The notes: generated by a model from the sequence alone, not told the origin. DNA of 64,000 bases from Bradyrhizobium sp. ISRA464 (GCF_029910095.1 NZ_CP094526.1:3348001-3412000); one strand, 5' to 3'. Numbered from the stretch's first letter, positions 26,490-35,187 are shown. Made by a program: numbers and translations.

Positions 26490-27503
26490 ATGAGGGACAG
26501 CGGATCGCGAATGACGGGGATGGATCAAGCCTTGCTCGCCGACGTCGGCGGCACCAATGCGCGGTTCGCGCTGCTCGATCAGGGGACGATTGGCCCGACC
26601 ACGCATATGAAGGTGGCCGATTACGAGACCCCGGCCGAGGCCATGGCGGCCTTCCTGGATCAGCAGGGCGCACGAGCCACCACCGGCTTCGCCATCATGG
26701 ATGTCGCGGGGCCGATCGAGAACCAGCGCGTCACCCTGACCAACAGCCGGTGGACGTTCGACGCCGCCGAACTGCAACACCTGTTCGGCTTTCGCGCAGT
26801 GCATCTTCTCAATGATTTCGAGGCCATGGCGTGGTCGCTGCCGGCGCTGACCGCGCATGATTTGGTCAAGCTCGGCGGGCAGGATCCGGTCGCCGGCGGG
26901 CCGATGCTGGTGGTCGGTCCGGGGACCGGCTTTGGCGCGTCCTGCCTGATGCGGCGCGGCGCCTCGTCGCTGGCGGTCGTCACCGAAGCCGGCCACGCCA
27001 CCCTGCCGGCAACATCGGAGCGGGAAGAGCAGGTGATCGCGCGCATGCGCAGCCAGTTCGGCCACGTCTCGATCGAGCGGGCGCTGTCCGGGTCCGGGCT
27101 GGAGAACCTCTATCGCGCCATCAATGCCATCGATGGCGCCGGCGCGCCCGCGCGCGACGCGGCCTCGATCGTGCACGCCGCTGCCTCCGAGCGCTGCGCC
27201 ACCAGCCGCGCGGCGCTCGACATGTTCTGCTGTTTCTTGGGCAATGTCTGCGGAAACCTGACGCTGACGTTCTCCGCGTCCGGCGGCCTCTATCTCGCCG
27301 GTGGCATCCTGCCGCGCTTCGTCGACTATCTGGCGCGATCGGAGTTTCGCAACCGCTTCGAAGGTAAGGGACGGTTCGGGGCCTATCTCAGACGCGTGCC
27401 GGTCAACATCATCGTCACGCCGGATACCGCTTTTGCCGGGCTCAAGACGTTCTTCGAGATGAACGTGTCGACATCCGATCGCCCGCTCGCACCGGCGCAG
27501 TGA
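26490..27503 (+). CDS. glk: Glucokinase
   Basis: ATP-dependent phosphorylation of glucose, 337 aa (330 if ATG 26511, 327 if ATG 26520 is used). The phosphate-1 loop is LLADVGGTNARFALLD. The sugar-binding region contains HLLNDFEAMAWSLP, then LVVGPGTGFGASCL and the Glu/His signature TEAGHATLP. The C-terminal LAGGILPRFVDYL completes the ROK-unrelated bacterial Glk fold. Single gene, no sugar operon nearby. Confidence 0.9.
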   Translation: MRDSGSRMTGMDQALLADVGGTNARFALLDQGTIGPTTHMKVADYETPAEAMAAFLDQQGARATTGFAIMDVAGPIENQRVTLTNSRWTFDAAELQHLFGFRAVHLLNDFEAMAWSLPALTAHDLVKLGGQDPVAGGPMLVVGPGTGFGASCLMRRGASSLAVVTEAGHATLPATSEREEQVIARMRSQFGHVSIERALSGSGLENLYRAINAIDGAGAPARDAASIVHAAASERCATSRAALDMFCCFLGNVCGNLTLTFSASGGLYLAGGILPRFVDYLARSEFRNRFEGKGRFGAYLRRVPVNIIVTPDTAFAGLKTFFEMNVSTSDRPLAPAQ

Positions 27504-27657
27504 CGATAGATATCGTTTTCGTCGTGCCATCCTGCCGTTGAACTCTCGACCTCCGGCGCTCGTTCGCCGGGTGGCAGCGGCGAGATTCAGCCTCCGGCTG
27601 ATTGACTGAATGTTCATGATTTGTTCTTATGGTGGCGTTCCCGGAGGAGACACCGCC

Positions 27658-28143
27658 ATGGACAACCGCATCAACGAAATTCGCAGACAGATCAGGGCCT
27701 TGAGGATCAGCATGCTCGAGGCCGAGGCGATCATGCGTGAGCAGATCAAGCGGGACGAGGATTGCGCCTTCGTGGCCGGGGACATCCTGAAGATGCGCCT
27801 AGTCATGAGCCGCCTGGTCGAGGAGCGCACCGTGCTGGGCGATCACGAGCCGATCCTGGTCAACTTCGCGTCGCGCCAGCCTCGCGCGGGGAAGTCCGTT
27901 GTCGTGCCGCTCCCGAAGCGTCATCTGGTCTTCGGCGAACAACGTGCGCGACGACCGCTCGAACTGCTGAGGCTTCGCGCGCAACTGCGCGAGCTGGGCT
28001 CGACCGTGGATCAGCTCAAGCAGGCCGGGCTCGACAGCGCGTCCGCACAGCTCCTGCTGTCGCGCAAGCGCGCGCAACTGGACGACATGATCAGCCGGAG
28101 GAAGCATGAAAGAGCCGCTTCGCTACTTCCACGACAGCGATGA
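27658..28143 (+). CDS. Coiled-coil protein, unknown
   Basis: 161 aa from ATG 27658, with GGAGGAG 11 nt upstream. Nearly all helix: DNRINEIRRQIRALRISMLE, then KMRLVMSRLVEERTVLG and LELLRLRAQLRELGSTVDQL. Strongly basic C terminus (SRRKHERAASLLPRQR). It overlaps the next gene by 38 bp, so the two are probably coexpressed. Confidence 0.65.
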   Translation: MDNRINEIRRQIRALRISMLEAEAIMREQIKRDEDCAFVAGDILKMRLVMSRLVEERTVLGDHEPILVNFASRQPRAGKSVVVPLPKRHLVFGEQRARRPLELLRLRAQLRELGSTVDQLKQAGLDSASAQLLLSRKRAQLDDMISRRKHERAASLLPRQR

Positions 28144-28333
28144 ACACTCGCCCTGGATCAAGGCGCTGGCCGAGGTCCGCCACCGGGCGACGCGCGAAGG
28201 TTGGTGCTTTCAGCACGTCCAGGCGATCATCGTGGCGATCGATCAATATGCGGAGGCGGCGCTCGGCAACCGCGAGTTCTTCCTCAACCGGCCGCAAACC
28301 GTCGGCCCGATCAAGAGAAGCAGCGTACCGTAG
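28106..28333 (+). CDS. Small protein, unknown
   Basis: 75 aa, MKEPLRYFHDSDEHSPWIKA followed by helical EVRHRATREGWCFQHVQ and DQYAEAALGNREFFLNRP. It starts inside the end of the preceding gene in another frame and has a GGAGGAAGC ribosome site. Confidence 0.65.
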   Translation: MKEPLRYFHDSDEHSPWIKALAEVRHRATREGWCFQHVQAIIVAIDQYAEAALGNREFFLNRPQTVGPIKRSSVP

Positions 28334-28767
28334 GACGTGCCGCAGGCGGCCGGCGCAGCCAGCTATGCGAGCGGCAATTGACGAGCCGCTCGCGATCAGC
28401 AGCCGGGATTGGAATCATTTCTCCGCGAAAGAAATCTCGAAGGACAAGTTTGAGACTGTCTGGAGTCAGGCGAACCAATCGATGGTCGGTCGTGTCAGCC
28501 GGTGAGGTGAGGGCATCAGGATCCCGCGCCGCAACCATTTTGGCTTAGCGCCAGCAGGCCACAAAATTTGTTTGCCTGAATGGCGCTGGCGAGAGAAGTA
28601 TGTACCCGCTTCACCCGGCGACGGCGTTGCATCAGGGGCCTCCGGTTAGTCGCTCCTTGTGATCTGAGCCGGGCAGTCGAGATCGTTCCAAGCGGTCATC
28701 TGGATTATTGCCGGCGGTCCGTACCCCCGCGTACGCTGTCGAGATCGGAGCCGGGAGCAAAGCAAAC
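28334..28767. other. No gene recognised
   Basis: 434 bp with only short, mutually overlapping frames on both strands; none has a ribosome site or legible fold. The 3' end leads into the promoter and RBS of the next small gene. Confidence 0.4.
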
Positions 28768-28956
28768 ATGAAGGACATGGTGGCGCATCTCGAAAAGCTC
28801 CGCGCTGATGCGGCGGAGTGCGCTCTGATCAGAGATCTTGCGACGGATCCCCGCAAGCGCCAGCTGTTCGCCATGCTGGCCGAGCACCTGTCGACGCTCG
28901 CGGCCACGGTCGAAACAGAGGTCGCGGCCGCCACCAAGGGCGACAAGGCTGACTGA
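28768..28956 (+). CDS. Small helical protein, unknown
   Basis: 62 aa: MKDMVAHLEKLRADAAECAL then RDLATDPRKRQLFAMLAEHL, two amphipathic helices, similar in pattern to the 19402-19581 gene. A GGGAGC ribosome site precedes ATG 28768. Confidence 0.7.
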   Translation: MKDMVAHLEKLRADAAECALIRDLATDPRKRQLFAMLAEHLSTLAATVETEVAAATKGDKAD

Positions 28957-28981
28957 TCCGCGGATCAGCCGGAGCCTCGCG

Positions 28982-29209
28982 CTAGGATACCCGAAGCCGT
29001 CGGACTTCTCCGACTGTCATGTTCAATTCCGATATTTGTTCTGCCCCAAGCCGCCGCTGAATAAGGCTAACGGCCCATCCTTCCGGGACGGTGTCCAGCA
29101 CTCGATCAACGGCTTCGTCTCGCGGCGTCGCGGCGAGCCAAATCTGTTGCTCGCCCTCATCGGTCGTCACACGAATCAAATGAACCTCGGAGGCAGGCTT
29201 ATCTTCCAT
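28982..29209 (-). CDS. Small protein, unknown
   Basis: 75 aa: MEDKPASEVHLIRVTTDEGE then QQIWLAATPRDEAVDRVLD. A beta-beta-alpha pattern with no signal peptide. Convergent with the preceding gene. Confidence 0.6.
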   Translation of the reverse strand: MEDKPASEVHLIRVTTDEGEQQIWLAATPRDEAVDRVLDTVPEGWAVSLIQRRLGAEQISELNMTVGEVRRLRVS

Positions 29210-29448
29210 GCTCGCTACAAAGTACCGGCGAGAGCTTTAGTTTCTAACCCCTACGAACGAACCGACTACGGAGACGATTGAGCCTCAAGGTCGTTATGGC
29301 ATCCTTTGACCTCAGCGTATCCCCCGCTGCGCCGCTACCTGAAATTGGTACGACTTGCCAATTGATGCGAGCCGGAAGAGGACAAAGGCAAAGGGTCTAT
29401 GAAACGGCAAAGGGTCTATGACGAGAGAGGCCGCCAACTGAGGCGGCC

Positions 29449-29637
29449 TTACTTGTTTGCCAAGGCTTCGCGGGCCAACCGCTCGGCTCTCAGTCGTTCC
29501 AGGTTCTTGTAGCGCGCTTCCTGAGCGAGTTCATGTTCTCGCAGCGCCCGGATGGCGTCTTGTCGGCGCTCTGCATCCCTTGCTTTTCGTGCTTCCCGTG
29601 TCAGTCTTTCGCGCTCGGTGGGGGACAGTTTTGACAT
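29449..29637 (-). CDS. Small highly charged helical protein
   Basis: 62 aa, MSKLSPTERERLTREARKAR then helical to EALANK: a single long, Arg/Glu-rich amphipathic helix. A hairpin at its 3' end (AAGGCCGCC against GGCGGCCT, minus strand) may terminate transcription. Confidence 0.65.
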   Translation of the reverse strand: MSKLSPTERERLTREARKARDAERRQDAIRALREHELAQEARYKNLERLRAERLAREALANK

Positions 29638-29679
29638 CTATCCCAACGTAAAGCGGGCAAAATGGTTCCTTTGCGGGCC

Positions 29680-29894
29680 TTATCCCGCCAGCCTTTTTAG
29701 GATGCGGCGTTGGTGATCGATATGGCTCTCATGTAGCAGCCAATAGGTCGCTAGAAGATCAACTGCCAATTCCGTGCTGTGACCATGCGCGCCAAGTCGG
29801 CGATGATCTCGACTTGGCGGGCAATATGCCTCTCACTAAGCGCAATGTGCCGCTCAGCATCCGCGAGATGGCCCCTCATCATATGTAGGTCCAT
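29680..29894 (-). pseudogene. Small helical gene with a one-base frameshift
   Basis: The first frame, MDLHMMRGHLADAERHIALS then ERHIARQVEIIADLAR, breaks at about 29785. One base over, the coding sense resumes as GHSTELAVDLLATYWLLHES then HIDHQRRILKRLAG, stopping at 29680. Joined, about 71 residues, a pattern common for small Bradyrhizobium proteins. Confidence 0.6.
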
Positions 29895-30126
29895 CGCCGC
29901 ACTATGACACGGAACCGGGCGTATCCCTAGTTAATTTGACTAAATCAGAAAACGGGCCGGCCCAGAACATTCCGTAAGCAATCTAGGTCCTCCTGCTGAA
30001 AATGTGCGCCAGGCCTTGATTAGATCTCTACTAATCCGAAGCAGCGCACGCAGGACAAGTCGACCCGTCGACATAGCACATCGTCGTCGACGGAGGAACG
30101 CTAGCACAGCAGCGGCGTTGGTCCGC

Positions 30127-30342
30127 ATGACCGATAGCGAGTTACGTGAACAATCATTCGAAATCGCTTGGAACGTCCTCGAGCGATCCGGCGATCTTGG
30201 TGATCCCCTTGCCGCTGCCCATTTTCTGTTGGGCACGATCGATCGCATGATGCGCAAAGGTGAGAGGCGCCGCCTGCTCCTGTCCAACGCCGCTATCGAT
30301 GCGTACCGGCTGAGATACGAGCCGCTCGTTCTGGCATCGTGA
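30127..30342 (+). CDS. Small helical protein, unknown
   Basis: 71 aa from ATG 30127: MTDSELREQSFEIAWNVLER then AAHFLLGTIDRMMRKGERRR. Helical with a basic patch. Small Bradyrhizobium proteins of this pattern occur in multiple copies per genome, from memory. ATG 30127 avoids an Arg-rich low-complexity extension. Confidence 0.65.
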   Translation: MTDSELREQSFEIAWNVLERSGDLGDPLAAAHFLLGTIDRMMRKGERRRLLLSNAAIDAYRLRYEPLVLAS

Positions 30343-30410
30343 TGCATTTCAATGGCGCGGGTTGCAGGGACTGGTGGGCAGGACGCCCAGCGAGACCCGC
30401 CCGATCACGA

Positions 30411-30693
30411 TTAGCGGCGAACTGCTTTCTTCCGGCGATTATAGGGTGAACGGTTGATTGGCCTTAGCGAGATGCCCTCGCGCTGCGCTTTGCTTGCGAT
30501 CGATGCCGGCGGCCGTTGCATCTTCAGGCTGATCACACCCGTCGGGGTGTTTGCCTTCGCCAGCGCGAGAAGCTGCGTCACTTCCTTGTTGCTCCAGCGC
30601 TGATGCGAGCGACGCTTGTATCTCGGGTTCGCCTTGCGCGGCCCTTTTCCTGCCGATCGGTGATCCAGGCCGCTTCCATGCTGATCGTGCCAT
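30411..30693 (-). pseudogene. Small basic SANT/Myb-like protein gene with a frameshift in an A run
   Basis: Minus-strand ATG 30693 with GAGAGG upstream reads MARSAWKRPGSPIGRK. Removing one A from the AAAA run at 30645-30648 joins this to GPRKANPRYKRRSHQRWSN, then KEVTQLLALAKANTPTGVIS and IASKAQREGISLRPINRSPY, ending at 30411. The WSNKEVTQLLALA stretch resembles a SANT-type helix-turn-helix start. Extra-base frameshift or sequence error. Confidence 0.55.
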
Positions 30694-30975
30694 GTGGTCC
30701 TCTCACGCGGTTCCTTCGCCTTCGCGAGAGGGCGGAACGAACGCAAAGCTCGGACGATTCCCGTCGCGAGAACGCGGGCGCACATCCTCATTGCTATCTG
30801 ACATCTTGAATAGAGCGCCGGACGCAGCCGCGTCGTCAACGCGGCCTCGCACCTTGTCGCGAACGTCAATGTCGAGCGCCGTGCTAGCGTTAAGCGTCGT
30901 GCCGGCCCCCGCATCGATTGGAACCAATCGCGCCCGCGGGCTTTGATTTGGATTCTCGTCATGGAGGAGGCACGG

Positions 30976-32502
30976 ATGGCCGAACAGAGCAACGGACCCG
31001 CTGGCCCGGACCTCACGCAGGGCGTCGCCCTCGGCGCTTTCGAGAACGACATGCTGGTCGGCCATGTCGGCGAAGACGAGATTTTGCTGGTGCGAAAGGA
31101 CGGGCAGATCTTCGCGATCGATGCCCATTGCAGTCACTATCATGGTCCGCTCGCGGACGGGCTCGTGGTTGGCGGTAGCGTCCGCTGCCCTTGGCATCAC
31201 GCCTGCTTCGACCTGCGCAGCGGCGAGGCGACCCGCGCGCCCGCATTGTCTGCACTGTCAGTCTGGAAGGTCGAGCAGGACGGCGACCGTGTCCTCGTTC
31301 GCACCAAGCAGGAGCCACACAAGGCCCCTCAGAAGCTTCCGGCCGACGCGCCGAAGCGGATCGTGATTGTCGGGGGCGGTGCTGCCGGCTTCGCAGCGGC
31401 GGAGATGCTGAGGCGCGAAGGGTTCGACGGCGCGATCACGATGCTGAGCAGCGACAAGGCGCCGCCGGTCGACCGGCCAAACCTGTCGAAGGACTATCTC
31501 GCAGGCAGCGCGCCGGAGGACTGGGTGCCGTTGCGGCCAGACGATTTCTATCCGGAAGCCAGGATCGAGCTTCAGCTCAAGACCGAAGTGACTGCGATCG
31601 ACAGCAAGGCGAGCCGGGTCGTGCTCGGCGACGGCAAGGCCGTGCCGTACGACCGGTTGCTGCTCGCGACCGGTGCCGAGCCGGTGCGGCTGCCGATCCC
31701 AGGCGCCGATCAGCCTCACGTCCTCACCCTGCGTACGCTCGCCGACAGCCGCGCCATCATCGCGACGGCAAAGACAGCGCGGCGCGTGATCGTGATCGGT
31801 GCAAGCTTCATCGGGCTGGAGGCCGCGGCGGCATTGCGCACCCGCGGCCTCGAGGTTCATGTCGTGGCGCCTGAAGCGCGCCCGATGGAGCGGATCCTTG
31901 GGCCCGAGATGGGCGACTTCGTGCGGGCCCTGCACGAGGAGCACGGCGTGATCTTCCATCTCGGCGACACCGTCACCGCGATCGACGGGCATCGTGCCAG
32001 CCTGAAGCGCGGCGGAATGCTGGAGGCCGAGCTTGTCGTGGTCGGCGTCGGCGTGCGGCCGCGGCTGACGCTGGCCGAGCAGGCGGGGCTCGCGCTCGAT
32101 CGCGGCGTCACCGTGAATGCGCATCTTGAGACCAGCGTGCCCGGCATCTACGCCGCCGGCGATATCGCGCGCTGGCCCGATGCCCATTCCGGCGAGAGCA
32201 TCCGTGTCGAGCACTGGGTGGTCGCCGAGCGACAGGGACAGACCGCCGCGCGCAACATGCTCGGCCGGAAAGAGCCCTTCGATGCCGTGCCGTTCTTCTG
32301 GAGCCAGCATTATGACGTGCCGATCAACTATGTCGGGCACGCGGAGAGGTGGGACGAGATCGCCGTCGACGGCGACATCAAGGGCAGGGACTGCCTGCTG
32401 CGCTACAAGAGCAAGGGACGCGTGCTCGCTGTCGCGTCGGTCTATCGCGACCTGGACAATCTGCGGGCCGAGCTCGCGATGGAGCAGGGCGAGACGGTCT
32501 GA
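30976..32502 (+). CDS. Rieske-FAD/NAD(P)H oxidoreductase (AIF-like)
   Basis: 508 aa fusion of an N-terminal Rieske [2Fe-2S] domain (Cys52-x-His54 and Cys71-x2-His74 in HCSHYHG and CPWHHACF) with a pyridine-nucleotide disulfide oxidoreductase. The FAD Rossmann motif is VIVGGGAAGFAAAEML, the NAD motif VIVIGASFIGLEAAAAL, and the second FAD motif GIYAAGDIARWPD. It resembles vertebrate AIFL and bacterial ferredoxin reductases and should transfer electrons from NAD(P)H through FAD to the cluster or an outside acceptor. ATG 30976 is chosen because GGAGG lies 12 nt upstream. Stands alone, substrate unknown. Confidence 0.88.
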   Translation: MAEQSNGPAGPDLTQGVALGAFENDMLVGHVGEDEILLVRKDGQIFAIDAHCSHYHGPLADGLVVGGSVRCPWHHACFDLRSGEATRAPALSALSVWKVEQDGDRVLVRTKQEPHKAPQKLPADAPKRIVIVGGGAAGFAAAEMLRREGFDGAITMLSSDKAPPVDRPNLSKDYLAGSAPEDWVPLRPDDFYPEARIELQLKTEVTAIDSKASRVVLGDGKAVPYDRLLLATGAEPVRLPIPGADQPHVLTLRTLADSRAIIATAKTARRVIVIGASFIGLEAAAALRTRGLEVHVVAPEARPMERILGPEMGDFVRALHEEHGVIFHLGDTVTAIDGHRASLKRGGMLEAELVVVGVGVRPRLTLAEQAGLALDRGVTVNAHLETSVPGIYAAGDIARWPDAHSGESIRVEHWVVAERQGQTAARNMLGRKEPFDAVPFFWSQHYDVPINYVGHAERWDEIAVDGDIKGRDCLLRYKSKGRVLAVASVYRDLDNLRAELAMEQGETV

Positions 32503-32544
32503 GCGCCGCGTCCCAACGTCGCGAAAACAGACGGGGCTGGTGTC

Positions 32545-32664
32545 GTGAACGACGCGAAATCTCGCATGATAGCGGACCTCATCGCCGGCTGCGCCGTTGC
32601 GCTGGCGTTGGCCGTGACCGCTTACTACGGATACCTGGCCTGGCTGCTCGTCTCTCCCGACTAG
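32545..32664 (+). CDS. 39-residue single-helix membrane peptide
   Basis: From GTG 32545: VNDAKSRMIADLIAGCAVAL followed by the rest of a hydrophobic helix and AWLLVSPD. It follows the oxidoreductase by 42 bp on the same strand and may be a membrane anchor for it; that is inference. A hairpin follows. Confidence 0.45.
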   Translation: MNDAKSRMIADLIAGCAVALALAVTAYYGYLAWLLVSPD

Positions 32665-32671
32665 AGTATTT

Positions 32672-32696
32672 TCGGTTCTGATTGAATCAGAACCGA
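32672..32696 (+). terminator. Hairpin after the small membrane peptide
   Basis: CGGTTCTGATT pairs with AATCAGAACCG around one or two bases. No clear T run follows, so its strength as a terminator is uncertain. Confidence 0.5.
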
Positions 32697-32697
32697 G

Positions 32698-32763
32698 GCT
32701 CTGGATTCTTGTTTTGACGCGTTTTCTTCACACGAACCAGTGTCCACTTCGCTCGAAAACGCT
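32698..32763. repeat. 66-bp dispersed intergenic repeat, copy 2
   Basis: Same length and end points as 781-846, begins GCTCTGGATTCTTG and ends CGCTCGAAAACGCT, differing by about eight substitutions. The following 32764-32956 holds no gene other than the promoter region of the transglycosylase. Confidence 0.7.
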
Positions 32764-32956
32764 CCAGGCGATAGTGCCGTCCGCATCCCGGCGCCGGGGC
32801 CAAATGCCTCGGCAACGCGCCCGTGACCGGGATGGTCAATCCCGCTGCCCCGCCATATCGTACGATCCCGGCCGGCCGTTCATCGGCGGGTCATCTATCT
32901 TCGGCCATCGTCTATGCCGGCCGGAGGTCAAGGGCTACGATATGGAGGAGTTTTGA

Positions 32957-33754
32957 ATGATCAGGGGCAGCCAGCTTGTAACGCCGGCGCTCGTCGCTAT
33001 CGCGATCGTGGCGTCGCTTGGCGCGCAGGCCAATGCTGCCCAGTGCGGCAACGGGCCGGGCGGCTTCGAGAACTGGAAGCGCGAATTTGCCGAGGAGGCG
33101 AGAGCCAAGGGCGTCGGCCCCACCGCGGTTGGCGCGCTGATGCAGACGAACTACGCCAGCGCGACCATTGCGGCCGACCGCGGCCAGCGCAGCTTCGGCC
33201 TGTCGCTCGAGCAGTTCATGGCTAAGCGCGGCGCCGCGACCATCGTGGCGCGTGGCCGTTCGCTCAAGCAATCGCATGCCGCGATGTTCGCGCAGATCGA
33301 GCAGCGCTACGGCGTGCCGCCCGGGCCGCTGATCGCGATCTGGGGCATGGAGACCGGCTTCGGCAGCCAGCGTGGCAACCAGAACATGCTGTCGTCGATC
33401 GCAACGCTCGCCTATGACTGCCGCCGTCCGGAGTTCTTCACCGACCAGCTCTATGCCGCGCTGAAGCTGATCGACCGCGGCGCGATCTCGCCGAACCAGC
33501 GCGGCTCGATGCATGGCGAGGTCGGCCAGACCCAGTTCATGCCGAAAAATATCCTCAACTACGGCGTCGGTAATCTTGACGTCGCCGCCAACGCGCTGAG
33601 CTCGACGGCGAACTTTCTGCGCGCCCATGGCTGGCGCGCGGGAGCGGGCTATCAGCCCGGAGAACCCAATTTCGCAGCGATCGAGGCCTGGAACGGTGCA
33701 CAGGTCTATCAGAAGTCGATCGCCATCATGGGACGGCAGATCGACGGGCGGTGA
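32957..33754 (+). CDS. Lytic murein transglycosylase (MltB-like, SLT_2)
   Basis: 265 aa. Signal peptide ending near GAQANAAQ. The catalytic Glu132 lies in LIAIWGMETGFGS, with the supporting motif HGEVGQTQFMPKNIL. It cleaves peptidoglycan glycan strands to 1,6-anhydromuropeptides in the periplasm. The peptidoglycan-binding C-terminal domain of longer MltB proteins is absent, as in many alphaproteobacterial forms. GGAGG lies upstream of ATG 32957. Confidence 0.9.
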   Translation: MIRGSQLVTPALVAIAIVASLGAQANAAQCGNGPGGFENWKREFAEEARAKGVGPTAVGALMQTNYASATIAADRGQRSFGLSLEQFMAKRGAATIVARGRSLKQSHAAMFAQIEQRYGVPPGPLIAIWGMETGFGSQRGNQNMLSSIATLAYDCRRPEFFTDQLYAALKLIDRGAISPNQRGSMHGEVGQTQFMPKNILNYGVGNLDVAANALSSTANFLRAHGWRAGAGYQPGEPNFAAIEAWNGAQVYQKSIAIMGRQIDGR

Positions 33755-33845
33755 GCCGGCGGTCCGGTTTCATGGCCCTTCACCTCTTGTTAACGCAAGG
33801 GTGGCCAGATCGGTGCTGCGAACGCGCGAGAGTGGAGACAACTCC

Positions 33846-34262
33846 GTGCTCAAGGACGGCACCTACGCGGCCTGGTTCAGGACGCCGCTTGGCGAAGGCA
33901 CTGGCATCGTTCATTTTGCCGACGGCAAGCTGTGGGGCCGTGACAGCATCATGCTCTACAGCGGCACGTACGAGGTCGCGGGCGATCGCTTCTCTGCCAT
34001 CGTCACCACCAAGCGGCATACGGAGGGCCATGCGACGGTGTTCGGCGTCGATGATCTTGTGTTGAGGCTCGAAGGCTTGTCGGCCGGCGCGATTGCGACC
34101 TGTACCGGGACCGCCGACCAGGTGCCTGGTGTGCCGTTCGAGGCGACATTGATCCCGAGCGAGGGCTTGCCAGCCGAGCCCAAAGCGAACGCTCCCACGC
34201 CCGCGCCGAAGTTCGATGCGAGCAAGCTCCCGAAGCTCCCGAGCCGTTCCAGCCATCGCTGA
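33846..34262 (+). CDS. GrlR-like regulatory-domain protein
   Basis: 138 aa from GTG 33846 (LKDGTYAAWFRTPLGEGTGI). The repeated beta-strand pattern (GIVHFADGKLWGRDSIMLYS, GTYEVAGDRFSAIVTTKRH) resembles the lipocalin-like GrlR fold, named for a type III secretion regulator but widespread with unknown roles in Bradyrhizobium. The C terminus is a disordered Pro/Ser tail. Assignment is by pattern only. Confidence 0.6.
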   Translation: MLKDGTYAAWFRTPLGEGTGIVHFADGKLWGRDSIMLYSGTYEVAGDRFSAIVTTKRHTEGHATVFGVDDLVLRLEGLSAGAIATCTGTADQVPGVPFEATLIPSEGLPAEPKANAPTPAPKFDASKLPKLPSRSSHR

Positions 34263-34284
34263 TCGCATCTTGGCGATCCGCGCT

Positions 34285-34671
34285 TCAGGCGTCGGTCGGG
34301 CTCGCGGTCTCCGGAAAAGGCGCGCCCGGCAGATAGAGCCTGACCGGGCGGATCTCGTAGACTGCGGTTGGATTCGCCCGGCGCAAGTCCCGCGCGGCCG
34401 CGATGGCCGCGTCCTCGTCGGCGCAGTCGATCACGTAGAGCCCGAGCAGTTGCTCCTTGGTCTCGGCGAACGGGCCATCGATCACCATCCCCTGGCCCGG
34501 CCCGCGCAGGGTGCGCGCCTTGTCGGTGTCGCCGAGCCGTGCGGCGGGACCGAGCCGGCCCTTGAGCCGTTCGTGGACCTCGCGCAGGCCGGCCATCACG
34601 GACGCGTCCTCTGCCGCGGTCCATGACTTGACCTCGGCTTCGACGTGGTAGGCCAGGATGGCATAAAGCAT
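34285..34671 (-). CDS. YciI-like (DGPF-type) protein
   Basis: 128 aa. The ferredoxin-like barrel begins MLYAILAYHVEAEVKSW and carries the family motif MVIDGPFAETKEQLLGLYVID. Members include small dehalogenase-like enzymes and partners of ECF sigma factors. No sigma factor is next to it here. It is downstream of the 14-codon transcription unit at 34785-34984, on the same strand. Confidence 0.85.
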   Translation of the reverse strand: MLYAILAYHVEAEVKSWTAAEDASVMAGLREVHERLKGRLGPAARLGDTDKARTLRGPGQGMVIDGPFAETKEQLLGLYVIDCADEDAAIAAARDLRRANPTAVYEIRPVRLYLPGAPFPETASPTDA

Positions 34672-34784
34672 CGGTAGCTCTCCTCATTTTGCTGCGTCTG
34701 GACAAAGGACGTTTCGACACGGCCCGAACCGACAATTTTTGTCGGGAGCGCCAGCCGCGAATCAACTGACCCGTACAGCACAAA

Positions 34785-34812
34785 GGCGCGGCGGAATCAC
34801 TCCCGCCGCGCC
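34785..34812 (-). terminator. Strong intrinsic terminator after the 14-codon ORF
   Basis: On the minus strand GGCGCGGCGG and CCGCCGCGCC pair perfectly (10 bp) around GAGTGATT, followed by TTTGTG. It lies 65 nt after the stop of the 14-codon ORF and 114 nt before the YciI start. Confidence 0.75.
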
Positions 34813-34876
34813 CCGGTTTGTTGTCTCGCTGGTCAAGGGCTGAGAGCGCCCCGATGCCAGGCTCATTGGTCAAGGC

Positions 34877-34921
34877 CTAGCGGGCGATCCCAGCGAGGTG
34901 ACAGCGCTTGAGATAAGACAC
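34877..34921 (-). CDS. 14-residue peptide with an ideal ribosome-binding site
   Basis: GTG start at 34921, peptide MSYLKRCHLAGIAR, stop TAG at 34877. The upstream AAAGGAGGTGATCC (34936-34923) is complementary to the 3' tail of 16S rRNA over 14 bases, with 7 nt between AGGAGG and the start. A TTAACA/TATATT promoter and a terminator flank it, so the ORF forms its own ~160-nt transcript. The length and arrangement fit a leader peptide or a small functional peptide. No family is recognised. Confidence 0.6.
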   Translation of the reverse strand: MSYLKRCHLAGIAR

Positions 34922-34955
34922 TGGATCACCTCCTTTCGTTGTTGATGGGACTGCA

Positions 34956-34984
34956 AATATAGGCAGCGAATCGGCCTCTGTTAA
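34956..34984 (-). promoter_or_regulatory. Sigma-70-type promoter of the 14-codon unit
   Basis: Minus strand TTAACA (34984-34979), a 17-nt spacer and TATATT (34961-34956). Transcription would begin near 34949, some 13 nt before the extended Shine-Dalgarno. Confidence 0.65.
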
Positions 34985-35113
34985 GGCGGCAAGTTCGCGG
35001 GGCAGGCGAGGGAACGGGGCGGATTATGCGCAAATAAAGGCCGTTCACAGAGGCCGAAGACGCAGCCGGAGCAGTTGAGGCGGCCGCCCGGCCGTGTTAG
35101 GTGATCGCGCAAC

Positions 35114-35187
35114 GCGGGTGTAGCTCAATGGTAGAGCAGCAGCCTTCCAAGCTGAATACGAGGGTTCGATTCCCTTCACCCGCTCCA
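35114..35187 (+). tRNA. tRNA-Gly (anticodon TCC)
   Basis: 74 nt including encoded CCA at 35185-35187. GCGGGTG pairs with CACCCGC. The anticodon loop is CTTCCAA and the T-loop TTCGATT. Confidence 0.97.

Noticed and set aside
29380..29425. Short direct repeat AAAGGGTCTATGA
   Set aside because: Only two copies a few bases apart; no array structure, so not a CRISPR or iteron set.
34922..34937. Plus-strand TGGATCACCTCCTTTC identical to the 3' end of 16S rRNA
   Set aside because: No rRNA sequence precedes it; on the minus strand it is the extended Shine-Dalgarno of the 14-codon ORF.
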